From Palaemon carinicauda (Eukaryota; Arthropoda; Malacostraca; Decapoda; Palaemonidae), in assembly GCF_036898095.1 (NCBI RefSeq), contig NC_090768.1:46567451-46631450 (forward strand): 64,000 nt of DNA. The letters are read 5' to 3'. How positions within the stretch are numbered: the stretch's first letter is position 1; every line of letters starts with the position of its first letter. Made by a program: the position numbers and the translations under genes. Under the pieces are notes generated by a model that saw only the letters and a list, made by a program, of their open reading frames with translations, ran no database searches and was not told the DNA's origin. Positions 10,629 through 21,011 of the stretch are shown here, piece by piece.

Positions 10629-10760
10629 CTATTTTAATGACTTCTTAATTTTTATGGTTTTAATCGAATTCTCTCTTAATTTTCATATACAGTAAATGGT
10701 ATCGGCGTCAATGACCTTAGATGTCAGGATGCCAGAAAACTTTCAATCAATCAATCAATC
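10629..10760 (+). repeat. LINE 3' UTR and (AATC)n tail
   Basis: About 130 bases with a conserved 3' block (ggcgtcaatgaccttagatg, tcaggatgccag) end in repeated tcaa/aatc units. The same end occurs at 1371-1501, 20865-21011 and 36600-36660, defining one family with four copies in the window. Confidence 0.85.
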
Positions 10761-12485
10761 CAGCAATTCTTCCAACAATCAACCCCCCTTCTGGAAGAAT
10801 ATGTCCTAGATCTCTTGAACAAGAAGGTGATAAGGAAGGTAAAGTCCACCAGGTTCCAAGGGAGACTGTTTTGTGTCCCCAAGAAAGACTCCGACAAACT
10901 CAGAGTCATTCTGGACTTATCCCCCCTCATCAAGTTCATAGCGAACGACAAGTTCAAGATGCTGACTCTTCAACAGATAAGGACCCTTCTGCCTCGAGGT
11001 TCCTACACGGTCTCCATAGACCTGGCGGATGCCTACTGGCACGTTCCAATGAACCATCACGCTTCCTCCTACCTAGGATTTCGACTCCAAAGGAAAAGCT
11101 ACGCCTTCCGGGCCATGCCCTTCGGCCTCAATGTGGCCCCTCGGATCTTCACAAAGCTGGCGGACGCCATAGTACAACAGCTCCGCCTCCGAAACGTCCA
11201 GGTGATGGCCTACCTCGACGACTGGCTAGTCTGGGCTCCATCGCCCGAAGATTGTGTAAAATCTTGCAACAAAGTCACCCAGTACCTAGAACACCTGGGA
11301 TTCAAGATCAACGAGAAGAAATCTCGCCTCTCTCCAGCTCAGAAGTTCCAGTGGTTGGGAATCCACTGGAACCTTCAGTCACACCGCCTTTCCATCCCCC
11401 AGAAGAAAAGGAAGGAAATAGCAGGGTCTGTCAAGCGACTGCTGAAATCCAAACGCATTTCAAGACGCCAGCAGGAACGAGTTCTAGGCTCTCTGCAGTT
11501 CGCCTCAGTGACAAACCCAGTGCTTCGCGCACAGCTAAAGGATGCCGCGGGAGTCTGGAGACGTTCGGCATCCATCGCTCGAAGAGACCTCAAGAGACGG
11601 CTTCCAAACAGACTACGACTTCTTCTAAAGCCGTGGTCAGAAGCAAAGGCCCTGAAAAGGTCCATTCCTCTCCAACACCCTCCTCCATCACTCAACATCC
11701 ACACGGACGCTTCGCTGGAGGGTTGGGGAGGTCACTCCCACCAAAAACAGGCTCAAGGCACCTGGTCTCCCCTGTTCAAGACGTTCCACATAAACATCTT
11801 GGAGGCCATGGCGGTCCTTCTAACCCTAAAGAAGTTATCCCCGCCACCCTCGATCCACATCCGTCTAACCCTAGACAACTCGGTGGTAGTTCGTTGTCTC
11901 AATCGCCAAGGCTCAAGATCGCCCCAGATAAATCAGGTGCTTCTCCCAATCTTCCGTCTGGCAGAGAAGAAGAAGTGGCACTTGTCTGCAGTTCACCTAC
12001 AAGGATTCCGCAACGTGACAGCGGATGCTCTATCTCGGACAAACCCGATAGAGTCGGAATGGTCTCTAGACGCAAGATCGTTCTCCTTCATCTCTCACCA
12101 AGTCCCAGAACTTCAGATAGATCTCTTTGCAACGAGCGACAACAATCAACTTCCTCGGTATGTGGCCCCGTACGAGGACCCCAAAGCAGAAGCAGAAGCA
12201 GTGGATGCCATGTCACTGGATTGGAACAGATGGTCCAAGATCTACCTGTTCCCCCCCACCAACCTTCTGTTGAAAGTCCTCTCCAAACTGAGAACCTTCA
12301 AAGGGACAGCGGCCCTAGTGGCTCCCAAGTGGCCTCGGAGCAACTGGTACCCCCTGGTCCTGGAGCTGCAGCCCAAGCTGATCCCTCTCCCGGGCCCAGT
12401 TCTCTCTCAACATGTACAGAAGTCGACTGTCTTCGCTTCATCATCGAAAATCAAGGACCTTCATCTCATGATTTTCTCTCCCTAG
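10761..12485 (+). CDS. DIRS RT - RNase H - methyltransferase-like polyprotein (5' interrupted)
   Basis: The frame is already open at the LINE junction (QQFFQQSTPLLEEYVLDLL) and runs to TAG at 12483-12485. RT motifs are FQGRLFCVPKK, SIDLADAYWHVPM, MPFGLNVAPRIFTKL and the YLDDW active site. RNase H follows with HTDASLEGWGG, NILEAMAV, LDNSVVV and VTADALSR. The segment from IDLFAT through LFPPTNLLLKVLSKL to LVAPKWPRSNWYP corresponds to the Dam-like methyltransferase domain known in DIRS elements, with LFPPT at the place of the usual N/DPPF/Y. Its catalytic status is doubtful. No stop or frameshift interrupts this part, so the copy was intact until the LINE cut its N-terminus. Confidence 0.88.
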   Translation, partial: QQFFQQSTPLLEEYVLDLLNKKVIRKVKSTRFQGRLFCVPKKDSDKLRVILDLSPLIKFIANDKFKMLTLQQIRTLLPRGSYTVSIDLADAYWHVPMNHHASSYLGFRLQRKSYAFRAMPFGLNVAPRIFTKLADAIVQQLRLRNVQVMAYLDDWLVWAPSPEDCVKSCNKVTQYLEHLGFKINEKKSRLSPAQKFQWLGIHWNLQSHRLSIPQKKRKEIAGSVKRLLKSKRISRRQQERVLGSLQFASVTNPVLRAQLKDAAGVWRRSASIARRDLKRRLPNRLRLLLKPWSEAKALKRSIPLQHPPPSLNIHTDASLEGWGGHSHQKQAQGTWSPLFKTFHINILEAMAVLLTLKKLSPPPSIHIRLTLDNSVVVRCLNRQGSRSPQINQVLLPIFRLAEKKKWHLSAVHLQGFRNVTADALSRTNPIESEWSLDARSFSFISHQVPELQIDLFATSDNNQLPRYVAPYEDPKAEAEAVDAMSLDWNRWSKIYLFPPTNLLLKVLSKLRTFKGTAALVAPKWPRSNWYPLVLELQPKLIPLPGPVLSQHVQKSTVFASSSKIKDLHLMIFSP

Positions 12486-13456
12486 CCGCAAAGAAGAGGT
12501 TTGGGATCTCGAAGAAAAGTCTGGACTTCCTAGAGGAATACAAGACCGAATCCACAAGACGGCAATATGAATCATCCTGGAGGAAATGGGTCTCCTTCGT
12601 CAAGACAAAAAATCCTAAAGAAATCACGATTGATTTCTGTATGTCCTTCTTTATTCACCTTCATGGACAGGGATTAGCAGCCAATACGATATCAACCTGC
12701 AAATCGGCCTTGACCAGACCAATTCTATATGCTTTCCAAATTGATCTGTCCAGCGACATCTTCAACAAACTGCCGAAAGCATGTGCTCGCCTACGCCCAG
12801 CACCCCCACCGAAACCGATCTCCTGGTCACTAGACAAGGTGCTCCATTTCGCCTCCAACTTGGACAATGATTCCTGCCCTCTCAAGGATCTGACTCAGAA
12901 AGTTATATTTCTCTTTGCTCTCGCTTCAGGAGCTCGAGTCAGCGAAATAGTGGCTTTATCAAGAGAGGATGGACACATCCTGTTTACCGATACAGGTGAA
13001 GTTACCCTCTCCCCTGATCCGACGTTTCTCGCCAAAAATGAATTACCCACCAAAAGATGGGGCCCTTGGAGAATATGCCCCCTGAAGGAGGATGCCTCTC
13101 TATGTCCAGTAGAGAGCCTCAAGGTCTATCTTCGCAGAACTTCAAACTTTGGTGGAGGCCAACTCTTCAAAGGAGAAACATCGGGCAGCGACCTGTCACT
13201 GAAACAATTAAGAGCGAAAATCACCTACTTCATTCGCAGAGCGGATCCTAACAGTACACCCGCTGGTCATGATCCTAGAAAAGTGGCATCATCTCTGAAT
13301 TTCTTTCAGAGCATGGACTTTGAAAGCCTTAAAAACTTCACGGGTTGGAAGTCCTCGCGAGTTTTCTTTAAACATTATGCGAAACAAGTGCACGAAGTCA
13401 AACATTTTGTGGTAGCCGCAGGTAGTGTCATGAAACCTGCACCTAACTCTGCGTAG
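12401..13456 (+). CDS. DIRS tyrosine recombinase (YR)
   Basis: The protein lies in the -1 frame relative to the RT ORF and overlaps it by about 85 bases. No ATG is available near the domain start; the first in-frame Met is within MSFFIHLHGQGL. An N-terminal SAM-like core-binding domain (RRQYESSWRKWVSF, NTISTCKSALTRPI) is followed by the catalytic domain with Arg in SGARVSEIVAL, the HxxR pair in GHDPRKVASS, Trp in FTGWKSS and the presumed nucleophile Tyr in FFKHYAK. All expected catalytic residues are present. In DIRS elements this enzyme joins a circular DNA intermediate to the target without making a target duplication. Expression may need frameshifting or internal initiation. The frame extends upstream to 10721, but that part is only a shadow of the RT. 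Confidence 0.88.
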   Translation, partial: SLSTCTEVDCLRFIIENQGPSSHDFLSLAAKKRFGISKKSLDFLEEYKTESTRRQYESSWRKWVSFVKTKNPKEITIDFCMSFFIHLHGQGLAANTISTCKSALTRPILYAFQIDLSSDIFNKLPKACARLRPAPPPKPISWSLDKVLHFASNLDNDSCPLKDLTQKVIFLFALASGARVSEIVALSREDGHILFTDTGEVTLSPDPTFLAKNELPTKRWGPWRICPLKEDASLCPVESLKVYLRRTSNFGGGQLFKGETSGSDLSLKQLRAKITYFIRRADPNSTPAGHDPRKVASSLNFFQSMDFESLKNFTGWKSSRVFFKHYAKQVHEVKHFVVAAGSVMKPAPNSA

Positions 13457-14269
13457 AACAGTGAGTTACTTGGGACTCTAACTCTTCGGGTGCCTATGTT
13501 GACCCTCGAGCGATTCATAGTGATGTCGAAAACACTTAGTGCTTTTATAACTGTTCTTATCCCAGGTGAAATGTCATAGTTGTCACACAAGTGCCGCATG
13601 CCTTGAGCATGACGTGTTTTTTAATCAAAGACTTGCGTTCCTCGAGAACGAGTGCCTACTAATAAACTTGAAATTCCTTTTCAGATTCAAGAGCAAGTCT
13701 TTATTACTATGTACATTATAATTACTGTAAATGAACTTTACTTATTGCTGTAAATTATTTAATTTCTGCATTGTGAAATAAAATTTCTATTTTATTACCT
13801 GTGCGTCTCAATCAGCTCCTACTTACTATGAAATACATGCCTGTCATAGTTTTATTATTCCCCCTTTTCCTTATGGTTATGAAGAAATTAAGATGCTAAC
13901 TCTTAATTTATATTCACTCTGATTATGTAAGGTTCCAACACGAATACTTACTTTTATTACCAGGGAGATGAACCACCACTCTCAAATACACAGTGCCCAA
14001 CCACCACTGGTCTAATTTTCAGAATGTTCCTATACAAATACCAAACATTCGGCTTCATCTCCAAGTTCTTCAAGTTCTTCTATCAGGATGAATAGCCCTT
14101 CAATACCACTTTGACGTCGGCATGGCCCATGGGAACTTCTCTGCCAAGGGGGGCAGGATGCTTCTTCCCTATGGTTCCTTATTAAAGATTGCTATGCTGC
14201 TTTGTCAATGCCTTGGCACTTACTATTAGGGGAAAATCTACCACGATACATTGATTCTCTGGTATTCTT
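13457..14269 (+). other. 3' non-coding stretch of DIRS element
   Basis: Between the YR stop and the ICR I see no coding signal. It includes possible transcript-end signals (aataaa at about 13779). Confidence 0.5.
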
Positions 14270-14360
14270 CCATCAGGACGCCATGGCTTGAGCCCAAAAA
14301 CGGATTTTGAGCGAAGCGAAAAATCTATTTTTGGGTGAGATAGCCATGGCGTCCTGATGG
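14270..14360 (+). repeat. DIRS internal complementary region (ICR)
   Basis: The region opens with ccatcaggacgccatggc and closes with its reverse complement gccatggcgtcctgatgg. Its second part (about 14304-14360) is the exact reverse complement of 14764-14820, the outer edge of the right ITR. The first part should be the complement of the left outer edge, which is outside the window. This is the arrangement used to complete and circularise DIRS DNA. Confidence 0.88.
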
Positions 14361-14820
14361 ACCCTCCCTGCTACTTCGTCCAGTTTTAGATCCCACCCTG
14401 TTCTACTGTATCATGGTGTTGGGCAAGCAACTGGCTTCAGGATGAAGACGGGCGTGACGTCATTTGAGCAATGGCGCCCGTTTGTTTACGTCTCGAGTAT
14501 CAGTAGTAGCCACGAGTGAGATTGGCTGTGGAACGGCTCCCAGCTATTCTCTACCCTTACACGCCGAAGCATTAACTCTGTTCGGGGTGAAGATAGCTAT
14601 GTGGCGCGTTTAGACATGCGTCCCCTGTTGATTTACGATGTCTTAAAGGGAAACCTTTGAGATACTCGCTCCAGAAGTTAGAATTCTGTGATAACCTGTG
14701 GTTAAATTCTCTGGGAATATCTTAGTAGTATTATACCCAAGGAAGCTACCAAAAAGGAACCTTCCATCAGGACGCCATGGCTATCTCACCCAAAAATAGA
14801 TTTTTCGCTTCGCTCAAAAT
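14361..14820 (+). repeat. DIRS right inverted terminal repeat
   Basis: The outer 57 bases (14764-14820) pair with the ICR. The left partner is not in the window, so the inner limit (14361) is only the ICR boundary. The element ends where the satellite block begins (14821), so it probably inserted into satellite DNA. Confidence 0.7.
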
Positions 14821-15745
14821 CCGTTAATTACACTAAACTTTGTAAACGTGCACAAACACATTAAATACCTCTAAAGTGACTCCCTGAATGAATTTAGGAC
14901 ATAGATTGACATATTGAAATTTTTGGGATTTTTGCGCAATAGGCCGGACCTGCGGATTTTCCACTGAAAATATGGGAAGAGTTAAATTCCTCCTATAGCC
15001 CTTATAATTACACCAAACTTTGTAAACGTGCACAAACACATTAAATACCTCTAAAGTGACTCCCTGAATGAATTCAGGACATAGATTGACATATTGAGAT
15101 TTTTGGGATTTTTGCACCACAGGGCCGGACCTGCGGATTTTCCACTGAAAATATGGGAAGAGTTAAATTCCTCCTATAGCCCTTATAATTACACCAAACT
15201 TTTTAAACGTGCACAAACACATTAAATACCTCTAAAGTGACTCCCTGAATCAATTCAGAACATAGATTGACATATTGAAATTTTTAGGATTTTTGCGCCA
15301 CAGGGCCGGACCTGCGGATTTTCCACTGAAAATATGGGAGTTAAATTCCTCCTATAGCCCTTATAATTACACCAAACTTTGTAAACGTGCACAAACACAT
15401 TAAATACCTCTAAAGTGACTCCCTGAATGAATTCAGGACATAGATTGACATATTGAAATTTTTGGGATTTTTGCGCCACAGGGCCGGACCTGCGGATTTT
15501 CCACTGAAAATATGGGAAGAGTTAAATTCCTCCTATAGCCCTTATAATTACACCAAGCTTTGTAAACGTGCACAAACACATTAAATGCCTCTAAAGTGAC
15601 TCCTCTAAAGTGACTCCCTGAATGAATTCAGGACACAGATTGAAATATTGAAATTTTTGGGGTTTCTGCGCCACAGGGCCGGACCTGCGGATTTTCCACT
15701 GAAAATATGGGAACAGTTAAATTCCTCCTATAGCCCTTATAATAC
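14821..15745 (+). repeat. satellite family A, about 180-bp tandem unit, about 5 copies
   Basis: Units restart with attacaccaaactttgtaaa at about 14828, 15007, 15187, 15367 and 15547. Each carries gggccggacctgcggatttt in the middle. The last full unit has an internal 13-base duplication (ctctaaagtgact). The period is close to a multiple of three, which creates long meaningless frames on the minus strand. Confidence 0.9.
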
Positions 15746-16764
15746 ACAAAATCTGGCACCAAAAATTTTTGGAGATTTTCTCTGACCCCGGCCCTTACTA
15801 GATTCGGACCCCAAAAATAGGGCCTTTTTTCAAGAAAATCTCATATATCTTCTATAATTTTAGTCGGAGAGGGAAAATATGCGATGACCACATATATACC
15901 CATAAAACGACACTATGCTGCAGTCTAACACAAAATCTGACACCGAAAATTTTTGGAGATTTTCTCTGACCTCGGCCCTTACTAGATTCGGACCCCAAAA
16001 ATAGGGCTTTTTTCAAGAAAATCTCATATATCTTCTATAATTTTAGTCGGAGAGGGAAAATATGCGATGACCACATATATACCCATAAAACGACACTATG
16101 CTTCAGTCTAACACAAAATATGACACCGAAAATTTTTGGAGATTTTCTCTGACCCCCCTTACTAGATTCGGACCCCAAAAATAGGGTTTTTTTCAAGAAA
16201 ATCTCATATCTTCTATAATTTTAGTCGGAGAGGGAAAATATGCGATGACCACATATATACCCTTAAAACGACTCTATGCTGCAGTCTAACACAAAATCTG
16301 ACACCGAAAATTTTTGGACATTTACTCTGCCACCGGCCCTTACTAGATTTGGACCTCAAAAATAGGGTCTTTTTTTCAAGAAAATGTCTTATATCTTCTA
16401 TAATTTTAGTCGGAGAGCGAAAATATGCGATGACCACATATATACCCATAAAACGACTATGCTGCAGTCTAACACAAAATCTGACACCGAAAATATTTGG
16501 AGATTTTCTCTGACCCCGGCCCTTACCAGATTCGGACCCCAAAAATAGGGTTTTTTTCAAGAAAATCTCATATATCTTCCATAATTTTAGTCGGAGAGGG
16601 AAAATATGCGATGACCACATATATACCCTTAAAACGACTCTATGCTGCAGTCTAACACAAAATCTGACACCGAAAATTTTTGGAGATTTTCTCTGACCCC
16701 GGCCCTAACTAGATTCGGACCCCAAAAATAGGGCCTTTTTTCAAGAAAATCTCATACATCTAAT
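15746..16764 (+). repeat. satellite family B, about 180-bp tandem unit, about 6 copies
   Basis: Units restart with acacaaaatctgacaccgaa at about 15748, 15930, 16111, 16290, 16471 and 16656. Each contains agattcggaccccaaaaata and ataattttagtcggagag. Units differ by small indels and substitutions. Confidence 0.9.
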
Positions 16765-17036
16765 ATAAATTTGGGATTTTTGCGCCACAGGGCCGGACCT
16801 GCGGATTTTCCACTGAAAATATGGGAAGAGTTAAAATCCTCCTATAGCCCTTATAATTACATCAAACTTTGTAAACGTGCACAAACAAATTAAATACCTC
16901 TAAAGTTACTCCCTGAATCAATTCAGGACATAGATTGAAATATTGAAATTTTTAGGGTTTTTGCGCCACTGGGCCGGACCTGCGGATTTTCCACTGAAAA
17001 TATGGGAACAGTTAAATTCCTCCTATAGCCCTTATA
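16765..17036 (+). repeat. satellite family A island (about 1.5 units) inside family B
   Basis: A return to family A sequence (gggatttttgcgccacaggg, tcctcctatagcccttataa) lies between two family B blocks. The 5' junction with B falls inside the B unit after ctcatacatct, the point where an unequal exchange or insertion must have happened. Confidence 0.85.
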
Positions 17037-18790
17037 ATACACAAAATCTGGCACCAAAAATGTTTGAAGATTTTCTCTGACCCCGGCCCTTACTAGATTC
17101 GGACCCCAAAAATAGGGCCTTTTTTCAAGAAAACCTCATATATCTTCTATAATTTTAGTCGGAGAGGGAAAATATGCGATGACCACATATATACCCATAA
17201 AACGACTCTATGCTGCAGTCTAACACAAAATCTGACACCGAAAATTTTTGGAGATTTTCTCTGACCCCGGCGCTAACTAGATTCGGACCCCAAAAATAGG
17301 GTTTTTTTTCAAGAAAATCTCATATATCTTCTATAATTTTAGTCGGAGAAGGAAAATAAGCGATGACCACATATATACCCATAAAACGACTCTATGCTTC
17401 AGTCTAACACAAAATCTGACACCGAAAATTTTTGGATCCTTTCTCCGACCCCGGCCCTTACTAGATTCGGACCCCAAAAATAGGGCCTTTTTTCAAGAAA
17501 ATTCATATATCTTCTATAATTTTAGTCGGAGAGGGAAAATATGCGATGACCACATATATACCCATAAAACGACACTATGCTGCAGTCTATCACAAAATCC
17601 TACACCATCAATTTTAAGACCAATTTTTTTTTATTCTGGCCCTCATTAGATTCGGACCCCAAAATAGGATAATTTTTCGAGAAAATCTCATATATCTATA
17701 ATTTTAGTCGGAGAGCCAAAATATGCGATGACCACATATATACCCATAAAACGACTCTATGCTGCAGTCTAACACAAAATCTGACATTGAAAATATTTGG
17801 ACATTTTCTCTGACCCCGGCCCTTACCAGATTCGGACCCCAAAAATAGGGCCTTTTTTCAAGAAAATTCATATATCTTCTATAATTTTAGTCGGAGAGGG
17901 GAAATATGCGATGACCACATATATACCCATAAAAGGACTTTATGCTGCAGTCTCTCACAAAATCTGACACCGAAAGTTTTTGGACATTTACTCTGCCACC
18001 GGCCCTTACTAGATTTGGACCTCAAAAATAGGGTCTTTTTTCAAGAAAATGTCTTATATCTTCTATAATTTTAGTCGGAGAGCGAAAATATGCGATGACC
18101 ACATATATACCCATAAAAGGACTTTATGCTGCAGTCTCTCACAAAATCTGACACCGAAAATTTTTGGACATTTACTCTGCCCCCGGCCCTTACTAGATTT
18201 GGACCTCAAAAATAGGGTCTTTTTTCAAGAAAATGTCTTATATCTTCTATAATTTTAGTCGGAGAGCGAAAATATGCGATGACCACATATATACCCATAA
18301 AACGACTCTATGCTGCAGTCTATCACAAAATCTGACACTGAAAATTTTTGGACATTTTCTCTAACTCCGGCCCTTACCAGATTCGGACCCCAAAAATAGG
18401 GCCTTTTTTCAAGAAAATTCATACATCTTCTATAATTTTAGTCGGAGAGCGAAAATATGCGATGACCACATATATACCCATATAACGACTCTCATGCTGC
18501 AGTCTAACACAAAATCTGACACCGAAAATTTTAAGACCTTTTTTCTGACCCTGGCCCTTATTAGATTCGGACCCCAAACTAGGATAATTTTTCGAGAAAA
18601 TCTCTCATATCTATAATTTTAGTCGGAGAGCCAAAATATGCGATGATCACATATATACACATAAAACGACTTTATGCTGCAGTTTAACACAAAATCTGAC
18701 ACCGTCAAAATCTTGACCGTTTTTCTGACCCCGGCCCTCACTAGATTCGAACTAAAAATTATGGGCATTTTTCAAGAAAATATCATAGAT
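17037..18790 (+). repeat. satellite family B, about 10 further copies
   Basis: Units restart at about 17038, 17225, 17409, 17590, 17772, 17953, 18137, 18325, 18509 and 18688. Divergence rises toward the right edge: the last unit loses the family consensus after about 18780. Subtypes that share agattcggac or agatttggac alternate, which suggests higher-order duplication. Confidence 0.88.
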
Positions 18791-19370
18791 AGGTTTTCTG
18801 CAAGACCTGTTATTGCTACACAGTAGGTAGTATAGCTACCTTAGGTCCTCTCACAGGACCATTTACTACAGATTGAGGACAGAGCGGAAATTAAGAATGA
18901 CTGGCTATTTTTGTTTTCACTTTCTCCCTTTCATGATAAACAGAATTTGATACCCTGTCAATTGGATGTGATCTGTCTGCAGTAAATCACGCTGAGCATG
19001 TAGTTATTCTATTGGTAATTGTGGAGGTGTCTACCTCACACTCTTACACTTCTTATGAGGGTGGGTGTGATATAACTAACACACCCATATTTTATTTGTG
19101 CCAAAGGTATGTTAACCCATTACTTAATGCTGCTTCAAGTTACAACAGGGAGTATTTCTGCTCATTACCCTTTGTTGCTCTGGCTGTGGGCCCTCTAGTA
19201 TTACTAAACCACTGTAACACGAGGTGTAAGGATTCCTCATTCTGTCTGCTACATAGCTTCCAAAGAAGGGTATCCCAGGTTAGTGTCCAGCCAGTAGGAA
19301 TAAGGACTTTCCCCACCTAAGGATGTCTCCTATGTAAAGAACAAGATTTTGTATTGCATGTGTATTGGAA
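18791..19370 (+). other. unassigned stretch between satellite and DIRS-like terminus
   Basis: It includes an ORF at 19012-19320 with no domain I recognise. From its position before the inverted pair at 19371-19790 it may be the 3' part of a decayed DIRS element, but no recombinase motif is readable. Confidence 0.3.
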
Positions 19371-19790
19371 AAAATTATAAATTTAAAAGTAATTTGTATT
19401 TTTCTTAGCTATACAAACTGGAGTCCTTTACTCAAATTTGCCTGCCATCACCAACCTCCAAGTTCCAGCTGCAATCAAAGTGATTTGTCAGTGAGCCAGC
19501 AGGGGTGCGGTGTTTCTCCTAGGACCGTTGTAACTACCGGTTGGTTATTTTACTTACTTTAAGGGCTGCTTTTCTGGTCCTATACAGCAGGGGAACCCTG
19601 CACTCTACAGGCCCTTCACAGTCATTTTATCATGTGCATTACAAGGCTATGATTTACATGGTTACACTTTGTTATAGATTTTAAATAGCCATGTACTCCA
19701 GCTTTGCTGTAAATCTATCCCTTTGTAGAGGACTCAAATTTGTATAATTATGGAAAATACAAATTACTTTCAAATTTGTCCTTTCTATGG
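19371..19790 (+). repeat. probable DIRS-like terminus: inverted pair about 290 bases apart
   Basis: The segment at about 19384-19432 (aaaagtaatttgtatttttc, then gagtcctttac) is inverted at about 19733-19785 (gtagaggactcaaatttgta, then aaatacaaattacttt). A complementary segment a few hundred bases inside the terminal copy has the same layout as the ICR and right ITR of the better DIRS elements here. No left end is seen. Confidence 0.45.
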
Positions 19791-19995
19791 GTTTTAAATT
19801 TCTGGTTTTACTGTTGGTGCACTCAGTAACATCACATAAATTCTTGGTTTAAAACACCGTAGGATTTTTATTTCTCAAAAGTTTTGAACTTTATGTCAAT
19901 GCTCATAATTGCTGTATTTTTTGTAATTAAAAAAATTATGTAGTTACAATATTTTGTATTGTCATTATTCTGTAGTGTTTTATTTACTTCCACAG

Positions 19996-20068
19996 AAATA
20001 TGCATGGAAACTGTGATGTTTCAGTATCAACAACGTTTAATTATGTGTGACTGCCCTCCACCATGTCG
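19996..20068 (+). CDS. DEG/ENaC (pickpocket-like) channel, internal exon A
   Basis: A 73-base exon lies between a cacag acceptor and a gtaagt donor. It starts with the last two bases of a split codon and ends with cg, completed by the t at 22677. It encodes CMETVMFQYQQRLIMCDC followed by PPPC, the tail of the cysteine-rich extracellular domain. DEG/ENaC proteins show spaced Cys pairs and a CxCxPPC signature there. DEG/ENaC subunits are trimeric, amiloride-sensitive sodium channels of the plasma membrane used in mechanosensation, taste and pheromone sensing in arthropods. Family is well supported; the specific paralogue is not. Upstream exons were not found. Confidence 0.75.
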
Positions 20069-20701
20069 GTAAGTTTGGTTTTGTATTTACAATTGCTGAA
20101 TAAGAAGGCCACATGTTAGATTCAGGGGGTTTTGTTCAGCATATGGACTCTCTGTTTATGGTATGTACAATATGGCATACGAATAGCTGCTGACACATGT
20201 CTCTCTTATTCTCTGAACAACTAGTCTTGATTAAGTTAACCTGATATAAAAAAAAATATTGTATAGTTGTGTCCTTTTAAATTTTTTCACTTACCCTCTT
20301 TTGTTATAACTCATAAAGGATATACAGTACAGTATAGTATAGACTTTAGACTTTTATATTTATTGTAGATTTATCATACATACTGTATTTAAGAATTATT
20401 TTGCTGATTACCTTATATATTTATGTTTTGTAATATAAAGTGCTCTGAAGCTGAAAGTATATTTGTTCTTACATGATAATATAAACCATCGTCTTTTACT
20501 TTGAGAAGGCCTACTTTATTTTAGAATTGTATCTGAATACTCTAGATATGCCTGGGTAAGAGATGATAAAACTTATTCTATTATGTTGTCGAATGCTGCT
20601 GCATATAAGATGATCTATACTCCTAAGCTTTCTTATATTTTCATGGACAGAGTGAGTAAATTATTGTCCATGGTCGAAAATAAGCGTACTAATTCTGCCT
20701 T

Positions 20702-21011
20702 CCATTTGTTGACCGAATGCCCTAATTTTACTAACTTAAGAAATAGATATCTATTTGAGGCTCGAGGTGAGGATGGCAGGTTCATCCTTGCCAAGATTCT
20801 TGGACATGATGTGTCCTACTATGCGAGTGAAATTTTCAATTTATTTCAGAAGCAGATCTTTTGAAAACTATTCAACGGTTGTAATGACTTCTTAACTTTT
20901 ATGGTTTTAATTGAATTCTCTTGTATTTTTCATATATAATAAATGCTATGGGCATCAATGACCTTAGATGTCAGGATGCCAGAAAACTTTCAATCAATCA
21001 ATCAATCAATC
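20702..21011 (+). mobile_element. I-like LINE, 5'-truncated copy 3
   Basis: This is the last 310 bases of the family, starting at catttgttgaccgaatgccc within ORF2 and ending in (AATC)n. The C-terminal peptide HLLTECPNFTNLRNRYLFEA is intact, but the end is frameshifted (FNLFQKQIF). It is older than copies 1 and 2, with more substitutions. Confidence 0.88.

Larger units (their letters stand above)
4640..10760 (+). mobile_element. I-like non-LTR retrotransposon (copy 2, near full length)
   Basis: In order it holds a presumed 5' UTR, ORF1 (5102-6917, one frameshift), ORF2 (about 6918-10628), a 3' UTR and a TCAA/AATC repeat tail ending at 10760. The endonuclease, RT and RNase H order and the Gag-like Cys/His knuckles in ORF1 fit the I group of LINEs. 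The 3' end abuts an open DIRS RT reading frame at 10761, so it inserted into a DIRS element. The start at 4640 is approximate. Confidence 0.8.
10761..14820 (+). mobile_element. DIRS-like tyrosine-recombinase retrotransposon (right part)
   Basis: It contains an RT/RNase H/methyltransferase-like ORF, an overlapping tyrosine recombinase ORF, a 3' non-coding stretch, an internal complementary region at 14270-14360 and a right inverted terminal repeat ending near 14820. Tyrosine recombinase instead of integrase, plus ITR and ICR instead of LTRs, defines the DIRS1-like group. The left side is interrupted by the LINE ending at 10760. A DIRS gag lies beyond that LINE at 2667-4274. The left ITR is not in the window. 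Confidence 0.88.

Noticed and set aside
1..10760. LTR pair hypothesis for the two 1.5 kb direct repeats (1-1501 and 9259-10760)
   Set aside because: The repeat encodes the C-terminus of LINE ORF2 and ends in (AATC)n. It is the 3' part of two LINE copies, not LTRs.
10721..12400. N-terminal two thirds of the 911-codon frame
   Set aside because: It overlaps the RT ORF in another frame, is Pro/Ser/Arg-rich and lacks domains. Only the part from about 12401 is the recombinase.
14833..18252. Minus- and plus-strand frames with repeated peptides (such as QYVNLCPEFIQG)
   Set aside because: They follow satellite units whose period is near a multiple of three; they are repeat shadows, not genes.
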